The notes: a model not told the origin generated them from the letters alone. Counted from the first letter of the stretch, positions 36,196-44,659 are shown. The stretch is 64,000 bases of DNA from Caballeronia calidae (GCF_900044055.2 NZ_FCOX02000020.1:1-64000), one strand, 5' to 3'. Numbers and translations are program-made.

Positions 36196-37982
36196 AGGTT
36201 CAGTTGTACCTTGTCATGACCCAACAGCGCGTCATGCTCCTCATCGCTGATTGCACTCGACACAAGATGCGCGTCTAGTTCAGCCGGCGTCAGGTTCAGA
36301 CGCTGCGCGAGCCTCGCGAAATACTGCCCGCGCTTTGCCATGTCCTGATACCGCTGAGCCATGCCGGTCGGCAACTTCACGATGCCCTCATTCAGCCAGA
36401 AATGCGCTGAATCAATCGCGTCGCGATGCTGCGTGTCCAGCATGAAAGCGGTGTCGTAGGTGCAGGTGACGAACAAGCATGCTGCTTCCGCATCGACCTC
36501 AAACTGCGAAGCCTCCCCGAAATAGACGGTCTGCTCACCACCCGTCGTCCTGGCATATCGCCCAGGCCGACCCGGATGCCGGTACGGATTCCACTGCTCC
36601 GCATCGAACGAGCGCAGACCTGTCGCCGGCGCCTCCTTGTCGTACTGTCCGACTGGATACCAGCCGTGCAGCACGATGTCGGCCTTGGGTAGCGCTTCTA
36701 CCTTCGGGATCGGGTAGCGACGCCCCAACACGTTGACGTCGTGCCAGACCGCCAGTGCCGGAAACGCGTGCGGCGCATAGTGATGCATCGACAGAAAGAA
36801 GTCGATCGCCACCAGCTGCTGCGGCGTCACGAACTCGAACTGCGGCTCGCACAACAGCCGATTCTCTTCCGTGTCCGGAATCGACCCGGTCGCCAGTGCG
36901 CCCGAATGGGCTTCTGCGCGGTCGCGCTCGGCCGCGTCAATACTGCAGAGCTTCTTGAGCAGATCGATTCGGGTTTCATACGAGTAAGTATCCGCCTGAA
37001 TGCGCGTATAGCCCGCATCGCTCAGTGAGCGTCCCACCAACTCCCTGCGTGACATATCCCACTGGATCGCGAGCAGGTAGTTACGGAAGTCATTCAGCGG
37101 TCGAAGATGCTCGTATTGAGCTTCCTCGATCATCGACTCCAACGACTTGTCACGGTCGCCAGAGACGCAACATATCGCGCATCCAAAACGACTCCCACAG
37201 GAAGCCCTGGCACCCGAGTCGCCCACCACCACGCCGCACGTTCCACCGTTTCCCGCCCGGTAAATCTCGGACAGACGATGAATCGTGCGGGGCATCAATG
37301 GCGATCGGAACGTCAGGTCGTGAGCATCGGCCAGCAGCGCGAGCATCGTCCATACATCATCTGAAGTCCAATCGCTCAGCGGCGAAAGTGTGAGCGCCCC
37401 GGTCCTGCTTCTAACCGCATGATCGGCGTTGTCGCGTCTCTCAGCCATCGCGACCGCGCGCGAGCTACTTTCGTCCCTGCGCAGCCCCAGTACCGTTATA
37501 ACTTCGCGAGCACCTTCATCTGCCGCCCGTCGTTCGAGCAGAGTTCGGAGCCGGCCTCCCGGACGTACCTTCCACTCGTCCGCGCACGCCCTGGTCCGTC
37601 TACCGTCACGCACGCCATTCTCAGGTGTGCGTACCAAGGTGCCACGTCCGATCGTCGAAACGACGAACTGACTCGCCAAGGAAGGTTTCGTCACGTGGAC
37701 CTGCACGGGCAAGGCCGACGCTTCGATATACAACTGCAACTCGTCCAGCACTGAGTGCAGGAAGTTTGCGATTGTTGGGTTCTCGATCATCGTGTCGACC
37801 GACTGAACATGGTGGGTGATCGTCGTGCCGCCGGCACGGCGAATCGCCTCAAGCATCAACACCAGAGCGCACGTGCTGTCTTTGCCGCCCGAATAGGCGC
37901 AGCTCAAGCTATGGCCCAGTTCGACGTAACTCTGCATGACGCTGATCGCAACCTCCATCTTCGAAAGAATTTCATGTTCCAT
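36177..37982 (-). CDS. DndC-like PP-loop/Fe-S protein (PAPS reductase family)
   Basis: A 601-residue protein of the phosphoadenosine phosphosulfate reductase/DndC group. The PP-loop ATP-binding motif SGGKDS is at 31-36. RRTRACADEWKVRP (about 128-141) matches the R-x-C-T-D-x-x-K-x-x-P box of DndC. A cysteine cluster at 249-272 (CGSRFGCAIC preceded by C249) matches the DndC iron-sulfur site, and DKSLESMIEE follows. The C-terminal 300 residues have no counterpart that I know. DndC activates sulfur for DNA phosphorothioation, with IscS/DndA, DndD and DndE. Those partners are absent here, so the acceptor is unknown. Its start is preceded by a Shine-Dalgarno-sequestering hairpin. It is the last gene of the operon. 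Confidence 0.8.
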   Translation of the reverse strand: MEHEILSKMEVAISVMQSYVELGHSLSCAYSGGKDSTCALVLMLEAIRRAGGTTITHHVQSVDTMIENPTIANFLHSVLDELQLYIEASALPVQVHVTKPSLASQFVVSTIGRGTLVRTPENGVRDGRRTRACADEWKVRPGGRLRTLLERRAADEGAREVITVLGLRRDESSSRAVAMAERRDNADHAVRSRTGALTLSPLSDWTSDDVWTMLALLADAHDLTFRSPLMPRTIHRLSEIYRAGNGGTCGVVVGDSGARASCGSRFGCAICCVSGDRDKSLESMIEEAQYEHLRPLNDFRNYLLAIQWDMSRRELVGRSLSDAGYTRIQADTYSYETRIDLLKKLCSIDAAERDRAEAHSGALATGSIPDTEENRLLCEPQFEFVTPQQLVAIDFFLSMHHYAPHAFPALAVWHDVNVLGRRYPIPKVEALPKADIVLHGWYPVGQYDKEAPATGLRSFDAEQWNPYRHPGRPGRYARTTGGEQTVYFGEASQFEVDAEAACLFVTCTYDTAFMLDTQHRDAIDSAHFWLNEGIVKLPTGMAQRYQDMAKRGQYFARLAQRLNLTPAELDAHLVSSAISDEEHDALLGHDKVQLNLFAEAA

Positions 37983-37989
37983 GTTTTTT

Positions 37990-38036
37990 CGCTCCAGAGA
38001 AATAGGAGCGACCCTTTCGGGTGCTCCCGAAAGGGT
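37990..38036 (-). promoter_or_regulatory. Double hairpin sequestering the start of the DndC-like gene
   Basis: On the minus strand a perfect 11-bp hairpin (38011-38021 with 38026-38036, core ACCCTTTCGGG) is followed by CGCTCC, a 9-base loop and GGAGCG (38005-38010 with 37990-37995). GGAGCG is the only Shine-Dalgarno candidate before the ATG at 37982, so this stem would hide the ribosome site. Confidence 0.6.
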
Positions 38037-38080
38037 TAAGAGGCTTACTGTAAAAAGGGCTTAAAGCGTGAAGGTAAGAC

Positions 38081-38893
38081 TCAAATGAGAAAATCCGCGC
38101 TCGCGTGCTGAGCTTCTTCAAGACTCTCATGCGCCGCGGCAAACAGATCCGCCTGCCGCGTTGCACGGTCGAGACGCGGAAGCGTCTTCGCATAGCGGCT
38201 GACGCTCGTGCCGTCGAAACTACTGGCGCCAGCTGCCGCGCAGATGCGGATGCGCCGTGCCGAATTCACGCGGCCGACGTGCAGGTAGCAGTGCCGCCGC
38301 CGGGCAACAGAACCCCAAACGTGCGCGGTCTGCTCTTTCCATTCCGTTGAACCGCCGATGAAGACCCCAACGGCGGGCGACAGAAACGACGCCACGTCTT
38401 CGACCTGCATACCGTTTTGGACGGCGATCAGCATGCGGCACGGCATGCCGCGCAACCGCTCCAGCCACGTGAGCGTGTAGTCGAGCGACGCCATGCCGCC
38501 CATCACGATGTCGGGAAGAACAAGCCAGTCGGCCCGCTCTGCCAGCCGATCGACCGCGACGGAAAACGCGTGCTCATCGAACGGCTGCCCTTGCTGATAG
38601 GCAGTCCATGCGCCGTTATCCAGCGCATAGCGCATGCCCTCGGTACGCAACTCGCCCTTGGCCGAGACCAACAAGCGCCAGTCGGCGCCCTTCAGCGCGG
38701 CCAGGTTGCGGCGGGTGCCGGTGCGACTCGCGTAACCCACGAGCGGCTGCCGGTGCATGGCGATCCGTTCTTCGATTTCCGGGTCATCGTCAGCAGATCC
38801 GTCGACTCCGTAGTAGTCAGAGTACGCCATCAGGGCTTGTGCGTAGCCGGTCTTCTGGCCACTGGCGTATTGCTCCAGCCACTGCGGCGTCAT
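38081..38893 (-). CDS. Putative DpdA-like TGT-fold protein
   Basis: A 270-residue protein whose motifs resemble DpdA/phage TGT-like TIM-barrel proteins that insert 7-deazaguanines into DNA. Visible blocks are YALDNGAWTAYQQGQPFDE (about 89-107), WLVLPDIVMGGMASLDYTL (about 123-141), LIAVQNGMQVEDV, GVFIGGSTEWKEQT (about 176-189), LHVGRVNSARRI and ASSFDGTSVSRY. The D of PDIV and the D of DGT are candidate catalytic or base-binding residues. The match is from pattern memory and no alignment was possible. The ATG overlaps the previous gene's stop (ATGA). If right, it would be a base-exchange enzyme or a glycosylase working beside the DndC-like protein. No preQ0 biosynthesis genes are seen in the window. 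Confidence 0.5.
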   Translation of the reverse strand: MTPQWLEQYASGQKTGYAQALMAYSDYYGVDGSADDDPEIEERIAMHRQPLVGYASRTGTRRNLAALKGADWRLLVSAKGELRTEGMRYALDNGAWTAYQQGQPFDEHAFSVAVDRLAERADWLVLPDIVMGGMASLDYTLTWLERLRGMPCRMLIAVQNGMQVEDVASFLSPAVGVFIGGSTEWKEQTAHVWGSVARRRHCYLHVGRVNSARRIRICAAAGASSFDGTSVSRYAKTLPRLDRATRQADLFAAAHESLEEAQHASADFLI

Positions 38894-39075
38894 TGGCGCA
38901 CCCCGTTTTGGGGTTGCACTCTGCCGCCGATGATCAAGAACACTTGCGTATCGACGTTCCGGACCCAGGGGCGAACTTCACCGGCGTGCGTCGCCGTGCC
39001 GGCGATGTAGCCAATCGCTGCTTCGAGGTTGGCGAACTGCTCCGGCGATGCGCCCAGTTTCGCTGCTTCAAACAT
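38890..39075 (-). CDS. Small hypothetical protein coupled to the DpdA-like gene
   Basis: A 61-residue protein (MFEAAKLGASPEQFANLEAA, then a Gly-rich end QVFLIIGGRVQPQNG). The ATG at 39075 is 5 bases after a GGAGTG that sits in a hairpin. The stop overlaps the ATG of the DpdA-like gene (ATGA), so the two are coupled. It has a short helix and strand pattern and no known domain. The coupling suggests an accessory subunit. Confidence 0.6.
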   Translation of the reverse strand: MFEAAKLGASPEQFANLEAAIGYIAGTATHAGEVRPWVRNVDTQVFLIIGGRVQPQNGVRQ

Positions 39076-39080
39076 AACAA

Positions 39081-39135
39081 CACTCCACAAAAAGAACGCG
39101 GAGCGACCCTTGCGGGGCCGCTTGCCCGCAAGGGT
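39081..39135 (-). promoter_or_regulatory. Double hairpin before the 61-residue gene
   Basis: The same arrangement as before the DndC-like gene. An 11-bp perfect stem (39106-39116 with 39125-39135, ACCCTTGCGGG) is followed on minus by CGCTCC (39100-39105), which can pair with GGAGTG (39081-39086) with one G-U pair. GGAGTG is the Shine-Dalgarno of the ATG at 39075. Confidence 0.6.
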
Positions 39136-39168
39136 TGAGAAAAGAAGTTGGACGGCGATTTGTGCCGC

Positions 39169-39555
39169 TTACTCGATCAGCTTGACGCTCTGCCACCAGC
39201 GACCGCCCGAAGGCAGGTCTCTAACGAAAGCGAAGTTCTCCCCTTCCTCGCGCGTGAGCTCGATCATCCCTCCCTTCAAGATGGCCGTCTGGAGATAGAC
39301 CACATTCGTGAGGGCGAGCGCGCCATACTGTTCGGCGATGCCGGTCAGCGTTTCGACGGCATCCAGCAGTTCCGCATGAAACTGCTTCGCGTCAGCGGCG
39401 AGGCGCAGCGACACGTCAGCGTCGCTAATCGCGCCCAGCACCGCATTGCATTGAGCTTGCGGGTCGTCGGCCCCGTACTGCTCGGGCTTGATCCAGCTTC
39501 GGATCACCATGTCGTTAAGTACGTCGTCTACGAAATCAGTGCAGGAATAGGCCAT
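39169..39555 (-). CDS. Hypothetical protein
   Basis: A 128-residue protein (MAYSCTDFVDDVLNDMVIRS) that is mostly helical in the middle (LRLAADAKQFHAELLDAVET). It ends with a basic, aromatic segment (FAFVRDLPSGGRWWQSVKLI). The ribosome site is CGGAG, which can pair with an upstream GGCTC across a T-rich loop. No domain was recognised. Its place between the SbcC-like ATPase and the DpdA-like gene suggests a part in the same system. Confidence 0.6.
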   Translation of the reverse strand: MAYSCTDFVDDVLNDMVIRSWIKPEQYGADDPQAQCNAVLGAISDADVSLRLAADAKQFHAELLDAVETLTGIAEQYGALALTNVVYLQTAILKGGMIELTREEGENFAFVRDLPSGGRWWQSVKLIE

Positions 39556-39595
39556 GGAAGGCTCCGGTCAAAAAGTAAAAGAAAAAGAGCCGTTG

Positions 39596-39775
39596 TCAGA
39601 TGCGACGCAAACGGCCGGTATCGAATGCAGACGCGCGACGCAGGTACGGCGGGCGCGACTGCTGCGTTTGCGCATTCGCGGGTGCCGCGTGCTGTCCGGG
39701 CGGCTGGTGAGCGGCCGCGTTGGACGGAGACGGACTACCGGCTGCCGCGAGCAGCAGCAGGAGAAGGTTTGCCAT
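39596..39775 (-). CDS. Small exported peptide (tentative)
   Basis: A 59-residue frame (MANLLLLLLAAAGSPSPSNA) with a hydrophobic signal-like start. The mature part is Pro/Gln/Ala-rich (HQPPGQHAAPANAQTQQS) and the end is basic. There is no clear ribosome site, so the call is tentative. It lies between the SbcC-like gene and the 128-residue gene on the same strand, and one of the operon hairpins precedes it. Confidence 0.35.
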   Translation of the reverse strand: MANLLLLLLAAAGSPSPSNAAAHQPPGQHAAPANAQTQQSRPPYLRRASAFDTGRLRRI

Positions 39776-39825
39776 AGGGATAGCGCCGCAAGGCGCGCGA
39801 GAAGGGGCGGAAAGACGAGAAGCGC

Positions 39826-39853
39826 CCCTTGCGGGGGCGACTCCCCACAAGGG
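39826..39853 (-). promoter_or_regulatory. Third copy of the CCCTT hairpin
   Basis: An 11-bp stem with one G-U-type mismatch (CCCTTGCGGGG at 39826-39836 with CCCCACAAGGG at 39843-39853) sits 12 bases after the SbcC-like stop. It is related to the hairpins at 38011-38036 and 39106-39135. There is no T-run, so it is not a simple terminator. Confidence 0.6.
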
Positions 39854-39864
39854 TTGAGAAGAAA

Positions 39865-42186
39865 TCAGGCGGCGAGCGCCTGTACGTCGATGACTGCGTC
39901 GGCCTCTGCAACAAGGTCGGGCGTCTGCGAGATGAAAAACTCCCGCTGATAACCACCTTGGCGCAGCACCTCGCGCTTCATGCGCATGAACTGCACTTTG
40001 CGCTCGGGATCGAGCGGGCCGTCTGACTCGTCGCTGAACAAGGTTTGATATGGCTGACCGGTGTTCTGTGCGAGATAGAGTGCGATGCCCCGCGTGAGGC
40101 ACTCGTTGATCCAGACCTTCTGACCTCCGGACATGACGGAGACCGACTTGCTGCTGTCGGACTCGGCGTCGTGGACGATGATCTCGAAGCCCTCGCGCAG
40201 TTCACCGCTTGCGAGCGTGCGCTGCGTGCGGATCTCAACGGTGAAGCGCATCCCGTAGCACGCGAGCAGTAGCTCGTTGACGGTATGCGTCAGCGCCGGA
40301 CCCGCGTCATCGATGGTCAACGCGATCACGCCGTCATTCCCCAAGCCCTTAGCCAGCAGCTTCCATTGCGCGATCTCGTCGGAGAGGTGATCGGCACGCG
40401 ACTGCGTGGCCGAAAACTTCTCCAACTCTAAAGCCAACGCTTCGGCTTCGGCCTGCAAGACACTCTGCGAGCGAATCGATTGCTCGATCCGACCATCCAG
40501 CGCCGCGACGGTCTCGCGGTTCGCTGCGATGTCGCGGTCCAGCTTCGCAATGGCGGCTGTCACATCGACGGCGGCCAGTCTCCCGACCTCCTCGGTAATG
40601 CGGGCAAGCTCCGCTTCCATACGCGTCTTCTCAGACTGGTACTTGGCGGTGCGTGCGGCACTTTCCTCAGTGATCGAGCGCAATTCCGCTTGCGCGGCTT
40701 CGAGTCCCGATACGGCTGCATCCAGCAATGGCTTAGTGGCGGCAAGCTCTGCCGCCGCCTGCAAGGCACGGCGCAACTGCGCGGCCGCATCGGTGATGGC
40801 GAGCATCTCGACGCGCTTTGCCGCCAACTCGGCCGGCACGCGAGCCAAGGCTTCGGCCTGCGCTTTCTTCTCGCGATAGTCCGCGCGAAGATTCGCCACC
40901 GAAACACGCTGCACTTCCGCTTGCTCTTTCGCTTGAAAGGCTTGCGCGAGCAGCGGACATTGCGCATGCATCGAATGACCGACGCACGGCACCTGATCCA
41001 TCACCGCCGCCTGCTTGCTCAGCGTCTCGAAGTGCGCAGCCTTCGTCGTGCCCTGGCTCATCAAGCTGGTAAGCGTTGCATCGAGCGTCGTCAACGTCGC
41101 GCGTCTGACCTCCAAATCGGCAATGTCGCGCTGCAGGGGAGCAAACCTCGCTTCCTCGCGCGCAATCGCCAACTCGGCCTCCTCGCGCTTAGCCGCCGCA
41201 CCGAGGATCGCCTCGCGGCGTGCCAGCGTTGCTTGGTGCGCGGCCACGGTTCGACTCAGCACGGAAACGCGCTGCTGGCAACGAACCGCTGCTGCTTGCT
41301 CGTCGTCGGCCGCGCTTTTCAGGGCACGCCCCAACTCGTCGCGGCGCACGCCCTGCTCTCGCAGGCGCGCCTCGGTCGTGGCCGATTCGCTCTGCTTGGC
41401 CGCAAGCGTGGCCCGCTCTTGAGTCAGCTTGCTCGCATGCTCAAGCGCGGCATCGCGTTGCTCCCGAGCGGCACGCAAGGTGTTGCCCTGCGCGACGATC
41501 GACTGCTCAGCGTCTGCTTTACGTTGCCGCTTTCCGGCGAGCGCGCCAAGCTCAGACTGGATGCCTTCGAGCGACTTGCCGAGCACCTTCGCGACGTCAG
41601 CGGCTTTCGCCGACAATGCCTTCAGGTGGTCGATGCCAAGGAGTTCAGCCAGCAGCGTCTTGATCTCGCCCGCACCGTAGGACGCGAGCGGCCGCCGGTT
41701 CTGAGCTGAGAACACGCTGGTGAAGAACGTTTCCAACGAACCGTTGATCGCCTCGACACAGCGGTTATACGACTCCGCCTTGCCGTCCGACACCGTTCCG
41801 TCAGGCAGCGACACCGGGCGCCACGTACCGTCGACGCCGCGATAGGCAAGGTAGTACTCAGCCTTGCCTGTCTTGCCGGGCTTGCGAAACGTGAAGGACG
41901 AGCGATAGCGAATGCCGTCGTGCTCCCATTCGAGTTCCTTCAACGCATTGGTGCCGCAGATGTGATCCCAGTACGAGAAGGCGTCGACCGACAGCTTCGA
42001 CGCACGCGACGGCATGATCGGATACGGATGCAGGTTGTCCATAATCGTGGTCTTGCCTGCCCCGTTAGGGCCGGTCAAGGCGATCAGGCCATCCGGCAAC
42101 GCCTCCAGATCGAGCGTGACGCTTTCGCGTTTCATGCCATCGCGTACGCCAACGAAGCCTTCCAGTGTCAGTTTCAGAGGCCGCAT
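39865..42186 (-). CDS. SbcC/Rad50-like SMC ATPase
   Basis: A 773-residue ATPase. Walker A is GPNGAGKTT (39-47). The head continues through FFTSVFSAQNRRPLASYGAG near 154-172. A long coiled coil of about 190-390 leads to an apex at 401-410 with CVGHSMHAQC, which has two Cys and two His and could act as a zinc hook in place of the Rad50 C-x2-C. The coil returns at about 415-620. The signature is SVMSGGQKVWI and Walker B is TLFSDESDGPLDP. With the metallophosphoesterase encoded upstream, it should form an Mre11-Rad50-type nuclease complex. Its ATG overlaps the preceding gene by 13 bases. It differs from chromosomal SbcC (about 1000 residues) in size and apex. Confidence 0.85.
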   Translation of the reverse strand: MRPLKLTLEGFVGVRDGMKRESVTLDLEALPDGLIALTGPNGAGKTTIMDNLHPYPIMPSRASKLSVDAFSYWDHICGTNALKELEWEHDGIRYRSSFTFRKPGKTGKAEYYLAYRGVDGTWRPVSLPDGTVSDGKAESYNRCVEAINGSLETFFTSVFSAQNRRPLASYGAGEIKTLLAELLGIDHLKALSAKAADVAKVLGKSLEGIQSELGALAGKRQRKADAEQSIVAQGNTLRAAREQRDAALEHASKLTQERATLAAKQSESATTEARLREQGVRRDELGRALKSAADDEQAAAVRCQQRVSVLSRTVAAHQATLARREAILGAAAKREEAELAIAREEARFAPLQRDIADLEVRRATLTTLDATLTSLMSQGTTKAAHFETLSKQAAVMDQVPCVGHSMHAQCPLLAQAFQAKEQAEVQRVSVANLRADYREKKAQAEALARVPAELAAKRVEMLAITDAAAQLRRALQAAAELAATKPLLDAAVSGLEAAQAELRSITEESAARTAKYQSEKTRMEAELARITEEVGRLAAVDVTAAIAKLDRDIAANRETVAALDGRIEQSIRSQSVLQAEAEALALELEKFSATQSRADHLSDEIAQWKLLAKGLGNDGVIALTIDDAGPALTHTVNELLLACYGMRFTVEIRTQRTLASGELREGFEIIVHDAESDSSKSVSVMSGGQKVWINECLTRGIALYLAQNTGQPYQTLFSDESDGPLDPERKVQFMRMKREVLRQGGYQREFFISQTPDLVAEADAVIDVQALAA

Positions 42187-42713
42187 GACAGGTCCTCCGG
42201 CGCGCTCATCGACGCCGACATAGCGGCCATCTGCGCATAGAAAGCGTCGTCATCCTCGTTGGGAAACGGCGCGTTGATATCCGCAGACGCAATGGCACGG
42301 GGCGGCGCTTGGAGCGTCCCATCGAGCGCGGCTGCGACCTGGTCACAGAATCTGCTGAACTCGCGACGCGCGTTCGTCAGGAGCTCTGGCCATCCGCTAT
42401 GCCCGGTTAGGCTGCGGATTTCGGCAGCCGACCACTGGCTCGCATAACCTTCCTGATACGACCACAGAAGGTGCTGCATCTCGACCGTCGGGGTGACAGC
42501 AACCTCGCACGCGCCGGGGGTCGTGGCGACCAGCAACAGCGTCTGACCGGACTGCGCCAGTGCCGCGCCGCGGTGTTGACCGAACGGCTGATGCTGAATC
42601 GCAGCGGTAAAGCCGGCCAAATCGACCAACGACTTTTGAAGATCACGCGATGAGCAGTCGCCCAACGCAAAGGTGCGAACCCAGTTCGGGCCAGCGGGAT
42701 AAAGACCAAACAT
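42174..42713 (-). CDS. Hypothetical protein in the SbcCD-like operon
   Basis: A 179-residue protein between the SbcD-like and SbcC-like genes. It starts MFGLYPAGPNWVRTFALGD and has segments SGQTLLLVATTPGACEVAVT and MQHLLWSYQEGYASQWSAAE. The end is acidic and Met-rich (DDDAFYAQMAAMSASM). No known domain was found. The stop overlaps the ATPase start, so it is co-translated. Its own ribosome site lies in a 7-bp hairpin. It may be a specificity or assembly subunit of the complex. Confidence 0.65.
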   Translation of the reverse strand: MFGLYPAGPNWVRTFALGDCSSRDLQKSLVDLAGFTAAIQHQPFGQHRGAALAQSGQTLLLVATTPGACEVAVTPTVEMQHLLWSYQEGYASQWSAAEIRSLTGHSGWPELLTNARREFSRFCDQVAAALDGTLQAPPRAIASADINAPFPNEDDDAFYAQMAAMSASMSAPEDLSCGL

Positions 42714-42716
42714 GAT

Positions 42717-42742
42717 GCACTCCGTTATGGTGGGCGGAGTGC
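42717..42742 (-). promoter_or_regulatory. Shine-Dalgarno-sequestering hairpin
   Basis: On minus, GCACTCC (42736-42742) and GGAGTGC (42717-42723) form a perfect 7-bp stem with a 12-base loop. GGAGTGC is the ribosome site, 3 bases before the ATG at 42713. It matches the hairpin type seen before the 39075 and 37982 starts. Confidence 0.65.
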
Positions 42743-42940
42743 GGCTCCGGTAGGGATCGCGCCCCGCCAGGGTGAAAGAAGAAATGAACTGCTAGAGAAA
42801 GGTCCTGCCACTACTAATCGATGCGTCAAAGACGCGATGAAACCTTTGTTTCGATAGCGACGATCAAAATCGGCTACCGGAACATGGCTCGCGTGTCCAG
42901 GCGAAGGAGCCTTACTGGCCTCCACTGCGTGAGCGGCTAC

Positions 42941-44368
42941 TTACGCCGCGAACAAATCATCGTTGAGCCACGAAAGCCGACTTGCCGAACCCGACTCGAC
43001 AACTTCCACCGTCGCATCGGGCATTGGTAGTGCCTCGTCGTTATCGTCGTCACTCGGACCCTCTTGGACAGCCACCGGCGCAGGCTCGGACATGCTCGAC
43101 AATGCGGGCAGCCCGCCAGTTGCGAATGGATGCGCCGCCTCGACGTCGGTCAGTCGAGCCAGCACGCCAGCCGCGATTGCCTCCGCGCCCCCCGTTTCCA
43201 GCACCTGCAGCCGGTCAAGCAAGGGAGCCGGATCAACATCAGCGTGTTCGCACCAGCGCTCGAGCTTTCGGTCAATTGACGTTTCGAGGCTGATGCCTTG
43301 GGCGCGTGACCGGACAACGGGAAGAATGCGAGCTTCGACCTTCAGCTCTGCCGCATTGCCGAACAGCGCCGCGATCGCGTCGCGGTCCACTGACTGTTTG
43401 TGCTCTTCGTCAACCTGCCAACGAACTCGCACGAACTTGTCGGTCGCATCGAGCGCGATTGCCGTCAGGCGCTGCATGTCGGGCGGTCCGTCAAAGTCGA
43501 CGCAGATCGTCTGCCGCGAAGGCGTAACGACCAAGTCGGCCTGCGCGCTTCCCACCTCGACATCCCACATCAGAAAGCCCTTGTCGCCTTCCTCACCGTA
43601 GTGGAATCGCCCGATGGAACCCGGGTAGGCCACGACGCGCCCCGCTCGCTCCCACTGCTGCGCCTTGTGGATGTGCCCGAGCATGAAGGCATCGCATTCA
43701 GCGTCGAACAGACCGCCAAGCGAAAACTCATGATCGAACCCCGCCATCGTGACGCCGTGCTCGGTCGTACAACCGTTGACCGTGCCGTGTGAGACCCCGA
43801 CAGTCCGGATGCCTGCGGCACGAAGCTGCTGGTTGACGCGCCCTGCTGCGGCCAGATAGTCACCCAGCACTGCTTCAAGACCCGTCCCGGCTTCCTTGGC
43901 ACCAACAGCGACCGCCAGCGCCCCCTTGTTGACCGTGGGCAGACAGGTGAACACGACATCAGCGCCGATTGCCAAAACCTCGCGCAGCTCGTCGTCCGAG
44001 AACACCGGGCCGTCCGAGGGGTAGAACCGCCCCTCGTGAAGGCTCACCTGCTGCACGCGTTCGGCCACATAGATCTGATGCGTTGTTGCCATCAGTTCGA
44101 AGTTGCGTAGCGTGCCCGGCGGCTCATGCGAGAACGTTCCCTGCAGCATTAAGACCGGCATGCTGCCGCTCAGCCCATTGACGCGCCGCGCAAGGCGGTT
44201 CAACGAAGGCGCATGGGCGTCGAGACGATGGTCCGTCGCGTCGCCCGAGATCACCGCAACATCGGCGTGCGCGAGAACGGCGTGGTCGATGGCAAAACCA
44301 AAACACCGGTCCGACTCTTCGACGTTTCCTGGCGCGTAATGCAAGTCAGAAAAATGAGCGATCTTCAA
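42941..44368 (-). CDS. SbcD/Mre11-like metallophosphoesterase
   Basis: A 475-residue calcineurin-like phosphoesterase. The start is TTG at 44368, because a strong AGGAGG stands 6 bases before it and the motif KIAHFSDLHYAPG follows at once. Other metal-site motifs are VISGDATDH (about 42-50), GVSHGTVNG and LGHIHKAQQW. The usual G-N-H-D/E box is replaced by LMLQGTFSHEP, where the catalytic Asn-His pair becomes T-F-S-H. This may alter activity. A C-terminal domain of about 200 residues follows, with an acidic end. It pairs with the SbcC-like ATPase in an end-processing nuclease. Confidence 0.85.
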   Translation of the reverse strand: MKIAHFSDLHYAPGNVEESDRCFGFAIDHAVLAHADVAVISGDATDHRLDAHAPSLNRLARRVNGLSGSMPVLMLQGTFSHEPPGTLRNFELMATTHQIYVAERVQQVSLHEGRFYPSDGPVFSDDELREVLAIGADVVFTCLPTVNKGALAVAVGAKEAGTGLEAVLGDYLAAAGRVNQQLRAAGIRTVGVSHGTVNGCTTEHGVTMAGFDHEFSLGGLFDAECDAFMLGHIHKAQQWERAGRVVAYPGSIGRFHYGEEGDKGFLMWDVEVGSAQADLVVTPSRQTICVDFDGPPDMQRLTAIALDATDKFVRVRWQVDEEHKQSVDRDAIAALFGNAAELKVEARILPVVRSRAQGISLETSIDRKLERWCEHADVDPAPLLDRLQVLETGGAEAIAAGVLARLTDVEAAHPFATGGLPALSSMSEPAPVAVQEGPSDDDNDEALPMPDATVEVVESGSASRLSWLNDDLFAA

Positions 44369-44385
44369 ATCGCCTCCTATAAATG

Positions 44386-44445
44386 AAAAAGGCCGCCAAA
44401 GGCAGCCAGTGAGTGTCGATGCGCCCATCCACGTCGGGTGGGCGC
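44386..44445 (-). terminator. Terminator-like hairpin and second stem upstream of the SbcD-like gene
   Basis: On minus, a 7-bp stem with one mismatch (44391-44397 with 44401-44407) is followed by TTTTT (44386-44390), 20 bases before the TTG start. A second stem lies just upstream (GCGCCCATCC 44421-44430 with GGGTGGGCGC 44436-44445). It may be an attenuator between the first genes and the nuclease genes. Confidence 0.55.
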
Positions 44446-44458
44446 AAGCGAAAGACGT

Positions 44459-44657
44459 TTAGGGCTTGAGCGTGTCGCGAACTTTCATCAGTGCTTGGCC
44501 CAGAAGGTTCTGGCCACGCCACTTCGATTTGTCCGTGATGTCAGGATGGTGCTCGCCTAAGCCCGCGCCCCAGATCACATCGTGGGGACTGGCCTCGACA
44601 AGCTCGGTCGGTGCCGTTGCAAGCAACAACGTCCGTTGGCCCGCGGGGACTGGCCAA
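44459..44657 (-). pseudogene. C-terminal fragment of a NADAR (YbiA-like) gene
   Basis: The minus strand reads LLLATAPTELVEASPHDVIW, then GAGLGEHHPDITDKSKWRGQ and NLLGQALMKVRDTL. This is the C-terminal third of a NADAR-domain protein (the E-A-S-P-x-D-x-x-W-G-x-G motif and W-x-G-x-N-x-L-G). These are N-glycosidases, some of which reverse ADP-ribosylation of guanine. The N-terminal two thirds are missing. The frame follows the stop codon of the RDF-like gene in the same phase with no start codon between, so it was left by a deletion or recombination at the end of that gene. Confidence 0.75.
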
Positions 44658-44659
44658 GG

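Noticed and set aside
37990..38036. preQ1 riboswitch before the DndC-like gene
   Set aside because: The sequence lacks the preQ1-I/II consensus features (such as the A-rich tail pairing). The hairpins are described only as ribosome-site sequestering structures.
40480..41709. 409-codon open frame on plus opposite the SbcC-like gene
   Set aside because: It is antisense to a gene with intact ATPase motifs. Its composition is that of a GC-rich shadow (many Arg, Leu, Gln) and it has no ribosome site.
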